A stretch of DNA of 64,000 nt. It comes from Streptomyces sp. NBC_01283. Lineage in GTDB: Bacteria; Actinomycetota; Actinomycetes; Streptomycetales; Streptomycetaceae. The notes below the pieces were generated by a model that was not told the DNA's origin, made no database searches, and saw nothing but the letters and a program-made list of their open reading frames with translations. The stretch is from positions 1,488,001-1,552,000 of the forward strand of contig NZ_CP108430.1 in NCBI RefSeq assembly GCF_041435335.1, written 5' to 3'. The translations under genes were made by a program, and so were the position numbers. Positions within the stretch are counted from its first letter, which is position 1, and each line of letters starts with the position of its first letter. This document shows positions 34,101-43,200 of this stretch, in pieces.

Positions 34101-34840
34101 TCTACGTAGCTGTCGTAGTTCTCGCGGATCTTCTTCAGCAGACCGCGGAAGACCTCCGCGGCCTCGCCCTTCCAGCTCGCGTCGTCCCGGCCGAACCGCT
34201 CCTCCCAGTCCTTGAGGACCGTCGCGTGGTCCCTGAAGAACTTGGCGGCGAAGTCGAAGGAGTCGCCGGTGGTGTTGAAGGAGTTCAGGTCGACCGCGCG
34301 GTCCCCGCCCACGCTGAGGTTGCTGAACCGTGCGTCCTGCGTGCCACCGCCCAGCAGGGCGATGAGCGCCGCCCGCGGCCCGTTCATGTACCGGGCGAGC
34401 GGGATCGTGCTCATCTTGTCCTTGTTGTAGTCCGTGAACTCGTTGCCCTCACGGACCTGGGCGTCATGGACGTTGTCGGACCCGGGGCCGTCGAAGACGA
34501 TCTCCTCGCCGGCCTTCACGCGGCCCTCGAAGACGATCCGGGCCTGCATGATCGACCGCTTCTTGCCGCTGTCGAAGAAGTAGACGTCGTAGTCCTCGCC
34601 CTTGTTCGTCAGGAACCCGGAGTCCTTGACGACCATGCTGAGGCTGCGCTCCTTGATGTCCATCCGGAAGAGCTTGCCGCCGTGGTCGGAACGGAGCGTG
34701 TCGAAGACGGTGTTGCGGTCCGGCACCGGATAGCCGGTGATGTGCGCGACCAGGGTGGCCCAGGTGTCGCTCGACGGGTCTTTGGCGTCATCGAACTTGT
34801 CGAGGTTCTCACCGGACTTGGGATCGTAGCGATCGGCCAC
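31145..34840 (-). CDS. AAWKG-type type VII secretion substrate with coiled coil and repeat tail
   Basis: A 1231-residue protein. The N-terminal 400 residues form a globular domain containing DDASWKGEAAEVFRGLL (about 220-236), the Trp-Lys-Gly bend that names this Streptomyces family. Residues about 420-535 are a highly charged coiled coil built on a 17-residue unit (KKYQDELREEQNRQREE). From about 630 to 1090 there are three long repeats rich in TTFPDGS and NPDGSVT motifs, similar in flavour to cell-wall repeat proteins. The end is Gly/Pro-rich with an Arg/Glu patch. No signal peptide is visible, consistent with ESX-type export. The gene lies mid-operon between two small helical proteins and is a likely surface or secreted product. 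Confidence 0.85.
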   Translation of the reverse strand: MADRYDPKSGENLDKFDDAKDPSSDTWATLVAHITGYPVPDRNTVFDTLRSDHGGKLFRMDIKERSLSMVVKDSGFLTNKGEDYDVYFFDSGKKRSIMQARIVFEGRVKAGEEIVFDGPGSDNVHDAQVREGNEFTDYNKDKMSTIPLARYMNGPRAALIALLGGGTQDARFSNLSVGGDRAVDLNSFNTTGDSFDFAAKFFRDHATVLKDWEERFGRDDASWKGEAAEVFRGLLKKIRENYDSYVETFDSSAGTGDETGTGNTVYSRALSLGRTYLENSATKLLDAWLAWAKSPYYDPHQVLRYVLDELAQWVDTHNVAQTEITSTTTRYTTTVRHNPKGDFTQVHPEYGDLTDIANWAKVGDKAVKIWSQGVDEYLGKPAAQVQSDLNNHFIDLGKDFSENVPKPKSTDTAADEYKEKKLKEDQDEANRQNEENKKYQDELREEQNRQREEDKKYQEELREEQNRQREEDKKYQDELREEQRKEQEEAKRLQEDLRNEQNQQRDEDKKYQDELREEQRKEQDEAKREADEQAKSMKESLGGLNDPNAVNEQNLDGLDELLNQNKPVTESLGDLGGPNGEGPGTGGTSDVPPSVSESLGNLGDSLNGQGGDGTSDSTNVPPPVSQNLGSLGGLNNGLGGSLRTPTGGSTQLGGGKLKTDFPDGSSTAFDPDSGTLTTTTPDGSTTTQHLGDGTKVTNPDGSVTSLGDDGKLTTTFPDGTVQSVDPSTGQSTTTNPDGSTTTTDLGSLDGLNNDLNNALGGGDGVLDSPTGADTRLTAGGDVSTDFPDGSSTAFDPDSGTLTTTAPDGSTTTADLGTGADVTNPDGSVTSLDDGKLTTTFPDGTVQSVDPSTGQAVTTDPNGNTTTQNLGDLGNLNGGNGAGNLGDLGDINSRLDTESIGDLGDLGNLNGDQAGLQTPTGGHTALDDGDFTTTFADGSKATFDPDNGMLTTTNPDGTSTVTDLTHGAQVTNPDGSVTKLDNGMPTTTFPDGSKQVIDPDTGIATITDPQGNTRTVDLHDLNSPGDVGDSGNAKNKDRLDLPDGRSGPGGDGITTRNVSLPDLGGGSGGSGGSAGGGGLPGEGISSPDGLGGNGVAPLSDSTTTGSPLGSAAGPGTPGAPGTPGSPGMPMGGGMGGMGAGGDKGNGERVRAVLVDAAEESERRNRRRRSPWNRQEDSDTFLAPSSRVATTGGDSSEEEAQPGRGATTSADYLEEDADVWGTEEGGTPAVIGR
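31780..32890. repeat. Long tandem repeats in the AAWKG gene
   Basis: Three imperfect units of roughly 350-430 bp encode blocks that begin PTGG/PTGA, run through FDPDSGTLTTT and NPDGSVT, and end DLGDLGNLNG. They explain most of the C-terminal half of the protein. Confidence 0.8.
33235..33590. repeat. 51-bp repeats encoding the coiled coil of the AAWKG protein
   Basis: Successive copies of a 17-codon unit (KKYQ-D/E-ELREEQNRQREED) encode a long Glu/Gln/Arg/Lys coiled coil. Neighbouring copies differ by few codons, so recombination between them could change its length without a frameshift. Confidence 0.8.
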
Positions 34841-34904
34841 CGGGCGCCCTTTCTGGTCGGTTGTCGTTCATGCCGGCGGCCCCGGCCGGCGCGGGCGGCT
34901 GGAG

Positions 34905-35372
34905 TCAGTCGTCTTCCGGTTCGCCGGAGGTACCGGCGGTCAGGGTGTCTACCTCTTCGAAGGTCTGCAGGAGTGTCTGCGCCTCGATCGCGCTCAGGTT
35001 CTTGTCCTTGGTCTTGCCGGCCTCCTCGATGGTGTCCGAGAGCGCCTCCTTGAGCTCCTTGAAGAGCTCCATCTGGTCACCGAGCAGCTTGTCGATCGAC
35101 TCGGCCGCCGCGCGCACGCCTTCGACCAGCTTCGGTCCCGAGACCAGCGGCTCGGTGACCATCTTGCCGATGCGCAGGAGCTGTTTGTCCTGGTCGAGGT
35201 TGTCGGCGGTGGTGTGCCCGTCGACGAGCTGCCCGAGCGGACGGATGGTGGATCCGTCGCCCTCCTCGCGGTGCTTCTTGGCGGCGGTGTACACCGGCTG
35301 CACCTCGTTGTCCCGGAAGTTCTCCATCTGCTTGAGATCGAAATGCTTGACGTCGGCCTTCTCACCAGCCAT
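34905..35372 (-). CDS. Helical protein of the type VII substrate operon
   Basis: A 155-residue acidic protein, almost wholly helical by composition (for example KLLGDQMELFKELKEALSDTIEEAG), with no signal peptide, no membrane segment and no Trp-Xaa-Gly motif. I do not recognise a named family. Its position between the WXG100 gene and the AAWKG gene, with short same-strand gaps, indicates that it belongs to the secretion operon as a substrate or a substrate partner. Confidence 0.8.
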   Translation of the reverse strand: MAGEKADVKHFDLKQMENFRDNEVQPVYTAAKKHREEGDGSTIRPLGQLVDGHTTADNLDQDKQLLRIGKMVTEPLVSGPKLVEGVRAAAESIDKLLGDQMELFKELKEALSDTIEEAGKTKDKNLSAIEAQTLLQTFEEVDTLTAGTSGEPEDD

Positions 35373-35517
35373 GGGACGTTCTCCTGCTGCTCGGTGCCGG
35401 ACGGGGGCACGAGGTGGCCCGGCGGCCGCTCCGCGGACGGGCGGCCGCCGGACCGGGCACGGGCCCTCGTACTGAGTGGACTGAGGGGGCTGAGGGGACT
35501 GAGGGGGCGGTCAATGC

Positions 35518-35826
35518 TTAACGGGCGCGCACGCTCCCCCAGTTGTCGGCGCTCTTGCGCTCGTCCCGGGAGTGGTTGTCGTGGATCGACCGGATCAACT
35601 CGTGGTTGTCACCGAGGAGTCGGGCCATGTTCTTGGTGGCCTGGTCCCACTCCGCCTGGACCTCGCGGTACTTCTCCTGGTCCGCGCCCTCCCAGGAGGC
35701 CACGAGCGGCTTCAGCTCGTCCTCGAGGTTGTTGAGGGTCGTGATGATCAGCTGGGTCTGCTCGGTCAACTCCTCGATGGCCTGCTGGACCTTGGGGTAT
35801 TGCAGGTCGATGATGCCTTCGGACAT
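35518..35826 (-). CDS. esxA: WXG100 family protein (EsxA-like)
   Basis: A 102-residue WXG100 protein, the classic small substrate of type VII secretion. It forms a helix-turn-helix hairpin: first helix QQAIEELTEQTQLIITTLNNL, the bend SWEG at about residues 44-47, second helix KYREVQAEWDQATKNMARLL. Usual family length is about 100 residues. It would pair with the 111-residue protein encoded just upstream to form an EsxA-EsxB-type heterodimer. The homologous pair in Streptomyces coelicolor is secreted and influences sporulation. Confidence 0.93.
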   Translation of the reverse strand: MSEGIIDLQYPKVQQAIEELTEQTQLIITTLNNLEDELKPLVASWEGADQEKYREVQAEWDQATKNMARLLGDNHELIRSIHDNHSRDERKSADNWGSVRAR

Positions 35827-35911
35827 GACGTCTCCTCTGGAAGGCCGGGCGCCGGGCCCGGGAAGCTCACGAAGTCCGGCCGTACGCGGGGGGCCGGTGC
35901 CGCGGTGGGGG

Positions 35912-36247
35912 TCAGCTCAGCGCTTCGAAGACGCCTTGGCTGGTCTTGCTGTTGAGCACCTCGGTCAGGTCCTGGTTCTCCTTCGCCAGACGGTTGGCGG
36001 AGGTCACGTTCTCCTGGAGCGCGTCGATCATCGTGCTGATATGGACGACGACCTTCTGCGCCTCCGTGTTCCAGCTGCGGAAGAGCTTCAGCAGGGCCTG
36101 GCCCTCGTCGCCGCCGACGCCCGAACGCGCGGCGATCTCGGCGACGTTGTTCTGCACCTTCTCGACCTGGTCCCGGGCCGACTCCAGAGAGGAGACGCCT
36201 CCCAGGCCCTTGGCATAGTCCGCTTTCCTTGCGGCGCTGTCCGGCAT
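35912..36247 (-). CDS. esxB: WXG100-like partner protein (EsxB-like)
   Basis: A 111-residue helical-hairpin protein. The bend is a variant Trp motif (FRSWNTEAQKV, about residues 57-67), with Asn in place of the usual Gly. The helices on each side have the amphipathic spacing of WXG100 proteins. The C-terminal NSKTSQGVFEALS may act as the export tail. It is the first gene of the substrate operon, right behind a good promoter, with AAGGAG about 7 nt before the ATG, and is followed by the WXG100 gene after 85 bp. Confidence 0.88.
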   Translation of the reverse strand: MPDSAARKADYAKGLGGVSSLESARDQVEKVQNNVAEIAARSGVGGDEGQALLKLFRSWNTEAQKVVVHISTMIDALQENVTSANRLAKENQDLTEVLNSKTSQGVFEALS

Positions 36248-36293
36248 GGCGCACTCCTTTCGGTAGGGCGCGTTGTTCGCACCGTTCCCGCTG

Positions 36294-36323
36294 AGGCTAG
36301 AGAGAACCCAGTGTTCCGCGCAA
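36294..36323 (-). promoter_or_regulatory. Candidate housekeeping promoter of the esx operon
   Basis: On the minus strand TTGCGC (36323-36318) is followed by an 18-bp spacer and TAGCCT (36299-36294), a close match to the Streptomyces vegetative consensus TTGAC-N18-TAGRRT. The predicted start of transcription, near 36287, gives a leader of about 40 nt before the first WXG100 gene. Confidence 0.6.
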
Positions 36324-36734
36324 CGCGAGTGGGGAAGATCTGAGCATTGGCCGGCCGGTTGAATTCAGCCGTGTGGCAACGGAGTTGTCCAAGGATTGCA
36401 GCGGGATGAACACCTGCGCAGGGCCGTTCGGGGAATCACGATGTCGCCGCCGGAGCGGCGGCTCGTGAAACGGGCGGAAAGCGGGCGCCCGAAGCGGCCG
36501 AACGGTCACGGGGAAGGCCGTTCTGGGCAGCACGCGAGGGATTACTCGGGCATGGGCGCCCGAAATATTTGAGCTTCCCCTGAGACTTCGCGCACGTATC
36601 CCGAATCGCAACGAGGCCTCGGCCGGGCCGAATTCACGGGACCGCATCGCATTCGACTCGACCTTTTTCCCGCTATCGCCCCTTTCCCTTTGTTCGGCGC
36701 ACTATGGGCGCCTTGCCGGAATCGGCGTACGGTC
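36324..36734. other. Gap between eccB and the esx operon
   Basis: About 410 bp with lower GC than the flanking genes and no supported gene on either strand. It separates the membrane-component genes eccD-eccB from the substrate operon and feeds the promoter at its left edge, so the two sets can be expressed at different levels. Confidence 0.55.
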
Positions 36735-38315
36735 TCAGCCCCGGGACCCCGTCCCCGCCTTGGCCGCGCCCTTGCCCTCCTCGCCGTCGCCGCCCCGCCC
36801 CGGCCCGTCGGCCTTTCCGCAGTCCGGAGCCGTGACCTTGGGTTTCGCGGCGCCGGAGGCAGCGGCCGGGTCGAGGTCCGCGCCGGTCGGGAAGGCCGCG
36901 AGCAGCGGTGCCGGTACCGAGCCGATGTCCGCGGCCTCGTACCCGAGCGCTTCCAGCGAGATCTTGGCCGAGACGCGGTACTTCACGCCGTTCTCCGCGA
37001 CCAGGTAGGTGGTTCCGCCGTGTGCGGCGCCGCTCGCGTGCAGGGCCCGGACCAGGGCGCCGTGACCGGGTCGTACGACCGTGGCGTCCGTCGGGACGCA
37101 GGCCGGGCGCAGCGGCTGGGCGGTGCCCTCCGACACCGCGACCGGGGCGAGCCGGGCCAGCGGGACCAGCACCGACCTGATCCGGGCGCCGCCGTCGCCG
37201 CCGTCCACCTGCGCGCACAGGGCGGTGCCGCGCGGCGCGGACCGCGGGGTCGGCGGCTCGTCCGGCAACTCCCCCGACACGGCGGGGCCGGGGTTCTTCG
37301 CCCGGTGCTCGCGCAGCGCGCCGGCGCCGACCGTGCGCACCTCGGGCGACTCCCCCTGGTAGGCGTCCTTCTGGGTGGCCGGGTCGCCGAGGACCAGGGC
37401 CGCGCCGAGCCGGGTCAGCGGCACCGTGCCGTCCTTGCGCAGCAGGTGGTAGGTGCTGTCGCCGCCGGGCACGCTGACCTTGAACAGTTGGCCGATACGG
37501 CTTGCCTCGCCGCCCAGTTCGGGGCCCTTCTCGCCCCGGCCCGGCACCTTCGGCGGGCTCAGGGCGGGGCCGGGCGCCAGCGCGTCGAGGAAAGCCGCCG
37601 AGACCGGCATCGGCTCCTTGGAGCCGTAACCGAGCGCGTTGCGCGCGTCGGACGCGCGGTCGAGAGCCAGCCTGCTGCCCCGCCACACCAGGTACTCGGT
37701 GCCGTCGGGGCCGCGCACCAGCACCCCGCGGTCGCCGCCGACGTCACGGGAGTCCAGCGGCGCCCCGGCCACCACGCTGGTGGCCCCGGGCTTGTCCACC
37801 CCCGCGTCCCCCACCGCACCGGAGGTGTCGGGCAGCGCGCCGCCGGGCCCGGTGACGCACATGTGCCAGGCGCCGGAGTCGAGTTCGCCCGGCCCGGGCA
37901 CCGTGTCCGGCAGGCCGGGGATGCCGACCGACGCGCCCACCGGGACGTCCTTCAGGGAGGCGGTGCGCACGTCGACGGCGGGCAGGTCGGAGCCGCCGAT
38001 CAGCCGCGCCGACGCGTAGTTGCGCACCGGATGCAGGACGCCGTCGGTGTCGGTCCACAAGTAGCGGGCACCGGTGTCGCTGTTGACCACGAGGTGCTTG
38101 CCGTCGCGCCAGGCGTCGTTCCCGCCGGGGCGCAGCAGTCCGTAGACGACGGTGACCGCGCCGATCAGCACGGTCACGAGCACGCCGAAGACGACACCTC
38201 GGGTGGTGCGCCCGAGCGGGCTCTCCGGGGCGTCCGGGTCGGCCGTCAGCAGGCCCGAACTGAGCCTGCCCATCATGAAACTGTGGGCGTGTACCTGGTC
38301 TCGTTTGGACTGCAC
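36735..38315 (-). CDS. eccB: Type VII secretion membrane protein EccB
   Basis: A 526-residue core component. The start is a GTG preceded by GGAGAGG; the N-terminus QSKRDQVHAHSFMMGRLSSGL is the family signature. One membrane segment lies at about 40-61 (VVFGVLVTVLIGAVTVVYGLL) and the rest is an extracytoplasmic domain with R1-R4-type repeats (DSDTGARYLWTDTDG-like and AENGVKYRVSAKI) and Cys residues able to form a disulfide. EccB joins EccC and EccD to build the membrane channel and, in mycobacteria, contacts the mycosin outside the membrane. The mid-length frame extending to 38639 upstream was rejected because it overlaps eccD and lacks the signature. Confidence 0.93.
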   Translation of the reverse strand: MQSKRDQVHAHSFMMGRLSSGLLTADPDAPESPLGRTTRGVVFGVLVTVLIGAVTVVYGLLRPGGNDAWRDGKHLVVNSDTGARYLWTDTDGVLHPVRNYASARLIGGSDLPAVDVRTASLKDVPVGASVGIPGLPDTVPGPGELDSGAWHMCVTGPGGALPDTSGAVGDAGVDKPGATSVVAGAPLDSRDVGGDRGVLVRGPDGTEYLVWRGSRLALDRASDARNALGYGSKEPMPVSAAFLDALAPGPALSPPKVPGRGEKGPELGGEASRIGQLFKVSVPGGDSTYHLLRKDGTVPLTRLGAALVLGDPATQKDAYQGESPEVRTVGAGALREHRAKNPGPAVSGELPDEPPTPRSAPRGTALCAQVDGGDGGARIRSVLVPLARLAPVAVSEGTAQPLRPACVPTDATVVRPGHGALVRALHASGAAHGGTTYLVAENGVKYRVSAKISLEALGYEAADIGSVPAPLLAAFPTGADLDPAAASGAAKPKVTAPDCGKADGPGRGGDGEEGKGAAKAGTGSRG

Positions 38316-38382
38316 GGCCTCTCCTACGACTCCTACTCCGTGTCCCGGCGGGCGGGCTTCGTGCCCCGGTGTGCGGGCGTGC

Positions 38383-39789
38383 TCAGCCGAACAGGCCGCG
38401 CAGCCAGCCGAAGAGCCCCGCCACCCAGCAACTGAGCGGCAGCAGCGCCACGGCGAAGAGCGTGTGGGCGAGTTCCGCCGCCCGGCCCCAGTACGGCAGC
38501 ACCCGGCGGCCGGGCACCGTCCAGGCGGCGACGACGAGTGCGGCGGCCGCGGCGAACAGCACCGCGAAGACCACCAGGCGGCCGTTGCCGTCGCTGTCCA
38601 CCGCCCAGGCGCGGGCGAGCAGCAGCAGCCCCCAGACACCGGGAACGGCCAGGGTCAGCCGCTGCGGGATGTGGACGAGGCCGCGGCAGTGCAGCAGCAG
38701 GAGCAGGCTCAGCACGAGGGCGGTCAACACCTCGGCAGGGCCGGGGTCTTCGGTGAGGACGACCAGGGCGGCCGCGACCATGGTGCCGGTGGCGGCGAAG
38801 AGTGCGGTGACCCAGCGCGCGGCCAGCTCGGTGCGCTGGGCGACCTCGTCGCCCGCGTAGGGCTCGATGCCTTGCTGCAGCTGGCTCGCGGAGGACGGCA
38901 GCGCGGGCAGCCGCAGGCCGGCCAGCTTGAACGCGAAGGGTGCCACCGTCCCCGCGGCGAGCGTGACCACCGCCGCGACCAGGGCCACCGCGGCCGGGGC
39001 GCCCAGGCCGGAGTAGCCCATCAGGGCCCCGGCGATCGCGGCGGCCACCGAGACCAGCGCGGTGGCAAGGAGGGCCGGGGCGCCGACCGCGGTGGCGGCG
39101 AGCGCGAGGACCGCTCCGCCCGCGCCGGCCGCGCCCGCGGCGAGCAGCCGTGCCCCAGCGATCCGCACCGTGTCGGGGCCGCTCAGCTCACCGCCGGGCA
39201 GCAGCCAGCCGGCCAGGGCCAGGCAGGGTGCCACCAGCAGGCCGAGCGCAGTGGCCGAGACGCGGTCGCCGACCGCGCGGCTCGCCGAGCCCGCGCCGGC
39301 CAGCAGCAACAGCCCGGCCACGGCCGCGCAGACGGCCCTGCGGGAGCCGGATCCGTTCACGCCCGGCCAGACCACCAGCAGGAGGGCGGCCAGCACCGTC
39401 GCCACCGCGGTGCCCACCAGGAGTCCACGGGCCGCTCCGGAGTTCCAGGTGTGCAGCCGACGGCTCGCGGTGTCGGCCATGCCGTCCACCAGGTCGTCGA
39501 GCCGCGCCTCGGGCAGCGCCTCGGTGTGGGGGCGCAGGTAGAGCACGGCTCCGTCGGAGAGCCCGGCCCGGGCCAGGGTGGCCTCCTCGTCGAGCGGGGC
39601 GTCACCGAGCCGTTGGAGCACCCAGCCGGCGTGGTCGAGGCCGGCTTCCTCCGCCTCTTCGCCGACGTAGCGCAGCAGGGTGGGCAGGAGGTCGGCGACC
39701 GGCACATCGGCGGGCACGGCCAGGTCGACGGACACGCTCGGCGCACGTACGGTCAGGCGGCACAGTTCGGCCACCGCACTGTCGGTCAT
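38383..39789 (-). CDS. eccD: Type VII secretion membrane protein EccD
   Basis: A 468-residue channel component. Residues 1-90 form a ubiquitin-like domain (LCRLTVRAPSVSVDLAVPAD... GLSDGAVLYLRP), and from about residue 122 there are eleven predicted membrane segments, beginning ARGLLVGTAVATVLAALLLVVW. This is the standard EccD/YukD-fusion layout. It is the first gene of a minus-strand pair with eccB, 67 bp apart, and diverges from eccC across a 413-bp control region. Confidence 0.92.
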   Translation of the reverse strand: MTDSAVAELCRLTVRAPSVSVDLAVPADVPVADLLPTLLRYVGEEAEEAGLDHAGWVLQRLGDAPLDEEATLARAGLSDGAVLYLRPHTEALPEARLDDLVDGMADTASRRLHTWNSGAARGLLVGTAVATVLAALLLVVWPGVNGSGSRRAVCAAVAGLLLLAGAGSASRAVGDRVSATALGLLVAPCLALAGWLLPGGELSGPDTVRIAGARLLAAGAAGAGGAVLALAATAVGAPALLATALVSVAAAIAGALMGYSGLGAPAAVALVAAVVTLAAGTVAPFAFKLAGLRLPALPSSASQLQQGIEPYAGDEVAQRTELAARWVTALFAATGTMVAAALVVLTEDPGPAEVLTALVLSLLLLLHCRGLVHIPQRLTLAVPGVWGLLLLARAWAVDSDGNGRLVVFAVLFAAAAALVVAAWTVPGRRVLPYWGRAAELAHTLFAVALLPLSCWVAGLFGWLRGLFG

Positions 39790-40202
39790 AGGCTGAACTC
39801 TCGTCTTCCGTGGAGGCTTTGCCGGGAGGACTTACCCGGGGGTGAGGACGTGCGAATAGTACGGAAGCCCCGGCCGGCCGGGAACGAGGGTGCCGGGCAA
39901 GGGAATTGCGTCCGCTTCGACCGTGAACACCTCCCCGCGTGGACAGGGCACGTTCCGTGAATGCAGACTACTGCCTACGCCCGCCGGGTAGCGCCGCGGA
40001 CCGGATCCATTGTCCGAGGAGACCGGAAGAGAGTTGTACGTCAGGGGAGTTGCCCGTTCCCCGCTATGCGCCTGAACCATTCATCCGGTGTTCACCGCAT
40101 CATGCGGGACCCGGAGAATCGGTGTGGTGCGGTCTTTCCCGTCACCGAGCGCCCCGGTATTCGCTGCGGGCCTGAATGCCAGTAAAGCGGAGGTTCTGTT
40201 CC
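39790..40202. other. Divergent control region between eccD and eccC
   Basis: A 413-bp intergenic stretch that must hold back-to-back promoters for the eccD-eccB and eccC transcripts. I could not assign reliable -35/-10 pairs. The eccC-proximal part contains two overlapping palindromes listed separately. No supported gene lies here. Confidence 0.6.
40086..40107. promoter_or_regulatory. Overlapping palindromes, candidate operator
   Basis: CGGTGTTCACCG (40086-40097) and CCGCATCATGCGG (40095-40107) are both perfect palindromes and share three bases. They lie about 100 bp upstream of eccC in the divergent region. Two adjacent dyads are typical of regulator binding sites, but no regulator gene adjoins them. 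Confidence 0.45.
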
Positions 40203-43200
40203 TTGAGTGTGGAGCTGTTTCGCCGTCCGGCCCGCAGACGCGGACCGGAGATGCCCGAGGGGCAATTGACCCTTCAGGAGCCGCCGGTCCTCGCCGAGAC
40301 AGTTCCGGACACCTCGGCCATATGGACTTATCTGCCGATGGCGCTCATGTCGGTGTCGATGATGCTGATGTTCCTGCGCCCCGGCGGCGGGAACGGCGTC
40401 TTCATGTACCTGGCGATGGGCGTCATGGCGCTCTCCGCCGGTGCCATGCTCCTCGGACAGCTCATGCGCCGCTCCAGCGAGCGCAAGCAGCGCCTGAAGG
40501 GCGAACGCCGCGACTACCTCCGCTATCTGGCCCAGACCCGCAAACGGGTCCGGGCCACCATCGCGGAGCAGCAGCGGGCACTGGCCTGGCGCCATCCGGA
40601 GCCCGCGTCGCTGCGCGCACTGTCGCGCACCTCGCGGCTGTGGGAACGCCGCCCGGCCGACGAGGACTTCGGCGAGATCCGTCTCGCGGTCGGTGAACAG
40701 CAGCTCGCCCTCGCGCTGAACCCGGTCTCCACCCGCCCGGTGGAGGACCTCGAACCTCTCTGCGCGCACGCCCTGCGCCGGTTCATCCGCGCCTACTCCA
40801 CGATCCCCGGGCAGCCGCTGGGCCTCTATCTGCGCTCCTCCGCCCGGCTGTTGCTCCGCGCCGACGAGACCCCCGGCGGCGAGGAAGGCACCGAGGCCGT
40901 ACGCGCCCTGGTCCGCGCCATGCTCGGCCAGCTCGCGGTGTTCCACGCGCCCGAGGAGCTGTGGATCGCCTTCTGCGTCAGCGACGAGCGGCGGCCCGAC
41001 TGGGAGTGGGCCAAGTGGCTGCCGCACGCGCTGCATCCGTACGAGGAGGACGGCGCCGGACAGGTCCGCCGGATCACCGCCGACCTCACCGAGCTGGACG
41101 ATCTGCTCGGCGCCGAGTTCGCCGAGCGCCCCGGCTTCGACCCGGACGCCCGGCCCGGCCGTGACGAGCCCTTCACGGTCGTCGTCCTGGACGGCGTCAC
41201 CGTCCCCGAAGGACACCGCTGGGAAGGACACGGCTACCGCAACGCCCTCGTCCTCGACGTCTCCGGGGCTCTGCGCTGGCGCCCCGGCCGCAACACGCTG
41301 CGGCTGACCGCGGGCCCCGACCAGGTGAGCCTGGTGCGCACCGACCGCAGCCGCAAGGAGCGTTCCGTGCCGCTCGGCCGCCCCGACCGGCTCGGCAGGC
41401 ACGGCGCCGAGTCACTGGCCCGGCTGCTCACCGGCCGCCGGATCAGTCTGGGCAGCGACATCGCGCAGCCGCTGGACAGCGACGTCGAGCTGACCACCCT
41501 GCTCGGCATACCCGACCTGCACCGGCATGACCCGCAGACCCTCTTCGACCGCCACACCGGCTCCGCCCGGCTGCGCGTGCCGATCGCGGTCGGCGTGGAC
41601 GGCCGCCCGGTGGAGCTCGACATCAAGGAGTCCGCCCAGGGAGGCATGGGCCCGCACGGCATGCTCATCGGCGCCACCGGCTCCGGCAAGAGCGAACTCC
41701 TGCGGACGCTCGTCCTGGGCCTCGCCCTGACCAACTCCTCCGAGACCCTCAACTTCGTCCTGGTCGACTTCAAGGGCGGCGCCACCTTCCTCGGCCTGGA
41801 GGAACTCCCCCACACCTCCGCCGTCATCACCAACCTCGCCGACGAGGTCGCTCTGGTGGAACGCATGCAGGACGCCCTGCACGGCGAGCTCATGCGCCGT
41901 CAGGAACTGCTGCGCTCCGCCGGCAACTACACCTCCGCCCTCGAGTACGAGCGGGCCCGCGCCGCCGGGGCCGACCTCACCCCGCTGCCCAGCCTGTTCG
42001 TGGTGGTCGACGAGTTCAGTGAACTCCTCTCCGCGCACCGCGAGTTCATGGACCTCTTCGTGATGATCGGCCGTCTCGGCCGCTCGCTGGGCGTGCACCT
42101 GCTGCTCGCCTCGCAGCGCCTGGACGAGGGCCGCATGCACCAGCTGGAGAGCCACCTCTCGTACCGCGTCGGGCTGCGCACCTTCTCCGCCATGGAGAGC
42201 CGGGGCGTCCTCGGCGTGCCGGACGCCTATCAACTGCCGGCCCAGCCCGGCAGCGGCTTCCTGAAGTCCGGCGTGGAGTCCCTGACCCGGTTCCGCGCCG
42301 CCTACTCGTCCGGCGGGTACGCGCGCCGCACCGGTGCGGTCGTACAGGCCCGGGTGGCCAGCCAGGTGGTGCCCTGGACCAGCGGCTGGGTGGTGCCGCG
42401 CACCCTGGATCCGGCGCCCGCACCGGAGCCGGAGGCCGAGGAGAGCGGCGCCGAGGAGACGCTGCTCGAAGTGGCCCTCGACAGGCTGCGCGACGCCGGT
42501 CCCGCCGCCCACCAGGTGTGGCTGCCGCCGCTCGACGAGCCGTCGCCGCTGAGCTTCCTGCTGCCCGGCATCGCCCCCGACCCCGAGCGCGGACTCACCG
42601 CCACCGGCTGGTCGGGCACCGGCAAGCTGCGGGTCCCGGTCGGCCTGGTGGACAAGCCCTTCGAGCAGCGCCGCGACCCGCTGGTCGTGGACCTCTCCGG
42701 AGCCGGTGGCCATGTCGCCATCGCGGGCGGTTCACAGAGCGGCAAGTCCACCCTCGCCCGCACCCTGATCGGCGCCCTCGCCCTCACCCACACCCCCGCC
42801 GAGATCCAGTTCTACTGCCTCGACTTCGGCGGCGGCGGGCTCTCGCAGCTCGCCGGGCTCCCGCACGTCGGCGGTGTCGCGGCACGGCTCAATCCCGAGC
42901 GGGTGTACCGGGCCGTCGCCGAGGTGATGACGCTGCTCGCCCGCCGTGAGCAGTTCTTCGTCGACCACACCCTGGACTCCATGCAGTCCTACCGTCGGCG
43001 CCGGGCCGCCGGGGAGTTCCCCGACGAGCCCTTCGGCGACGTGTTCATGGTGATCGACGGCTGGTCCACGGTCCGTCAGGACTACGACGACCTGATCCCG
43101 AAGTTCAACGAACTCGCCGCCCGCGGCCTCAACTACGGCATCCACCTGCTCATCACCACCACCCGCTGGGTGGAGCTGTCGGCCCAGGTCCGCGACCAGG

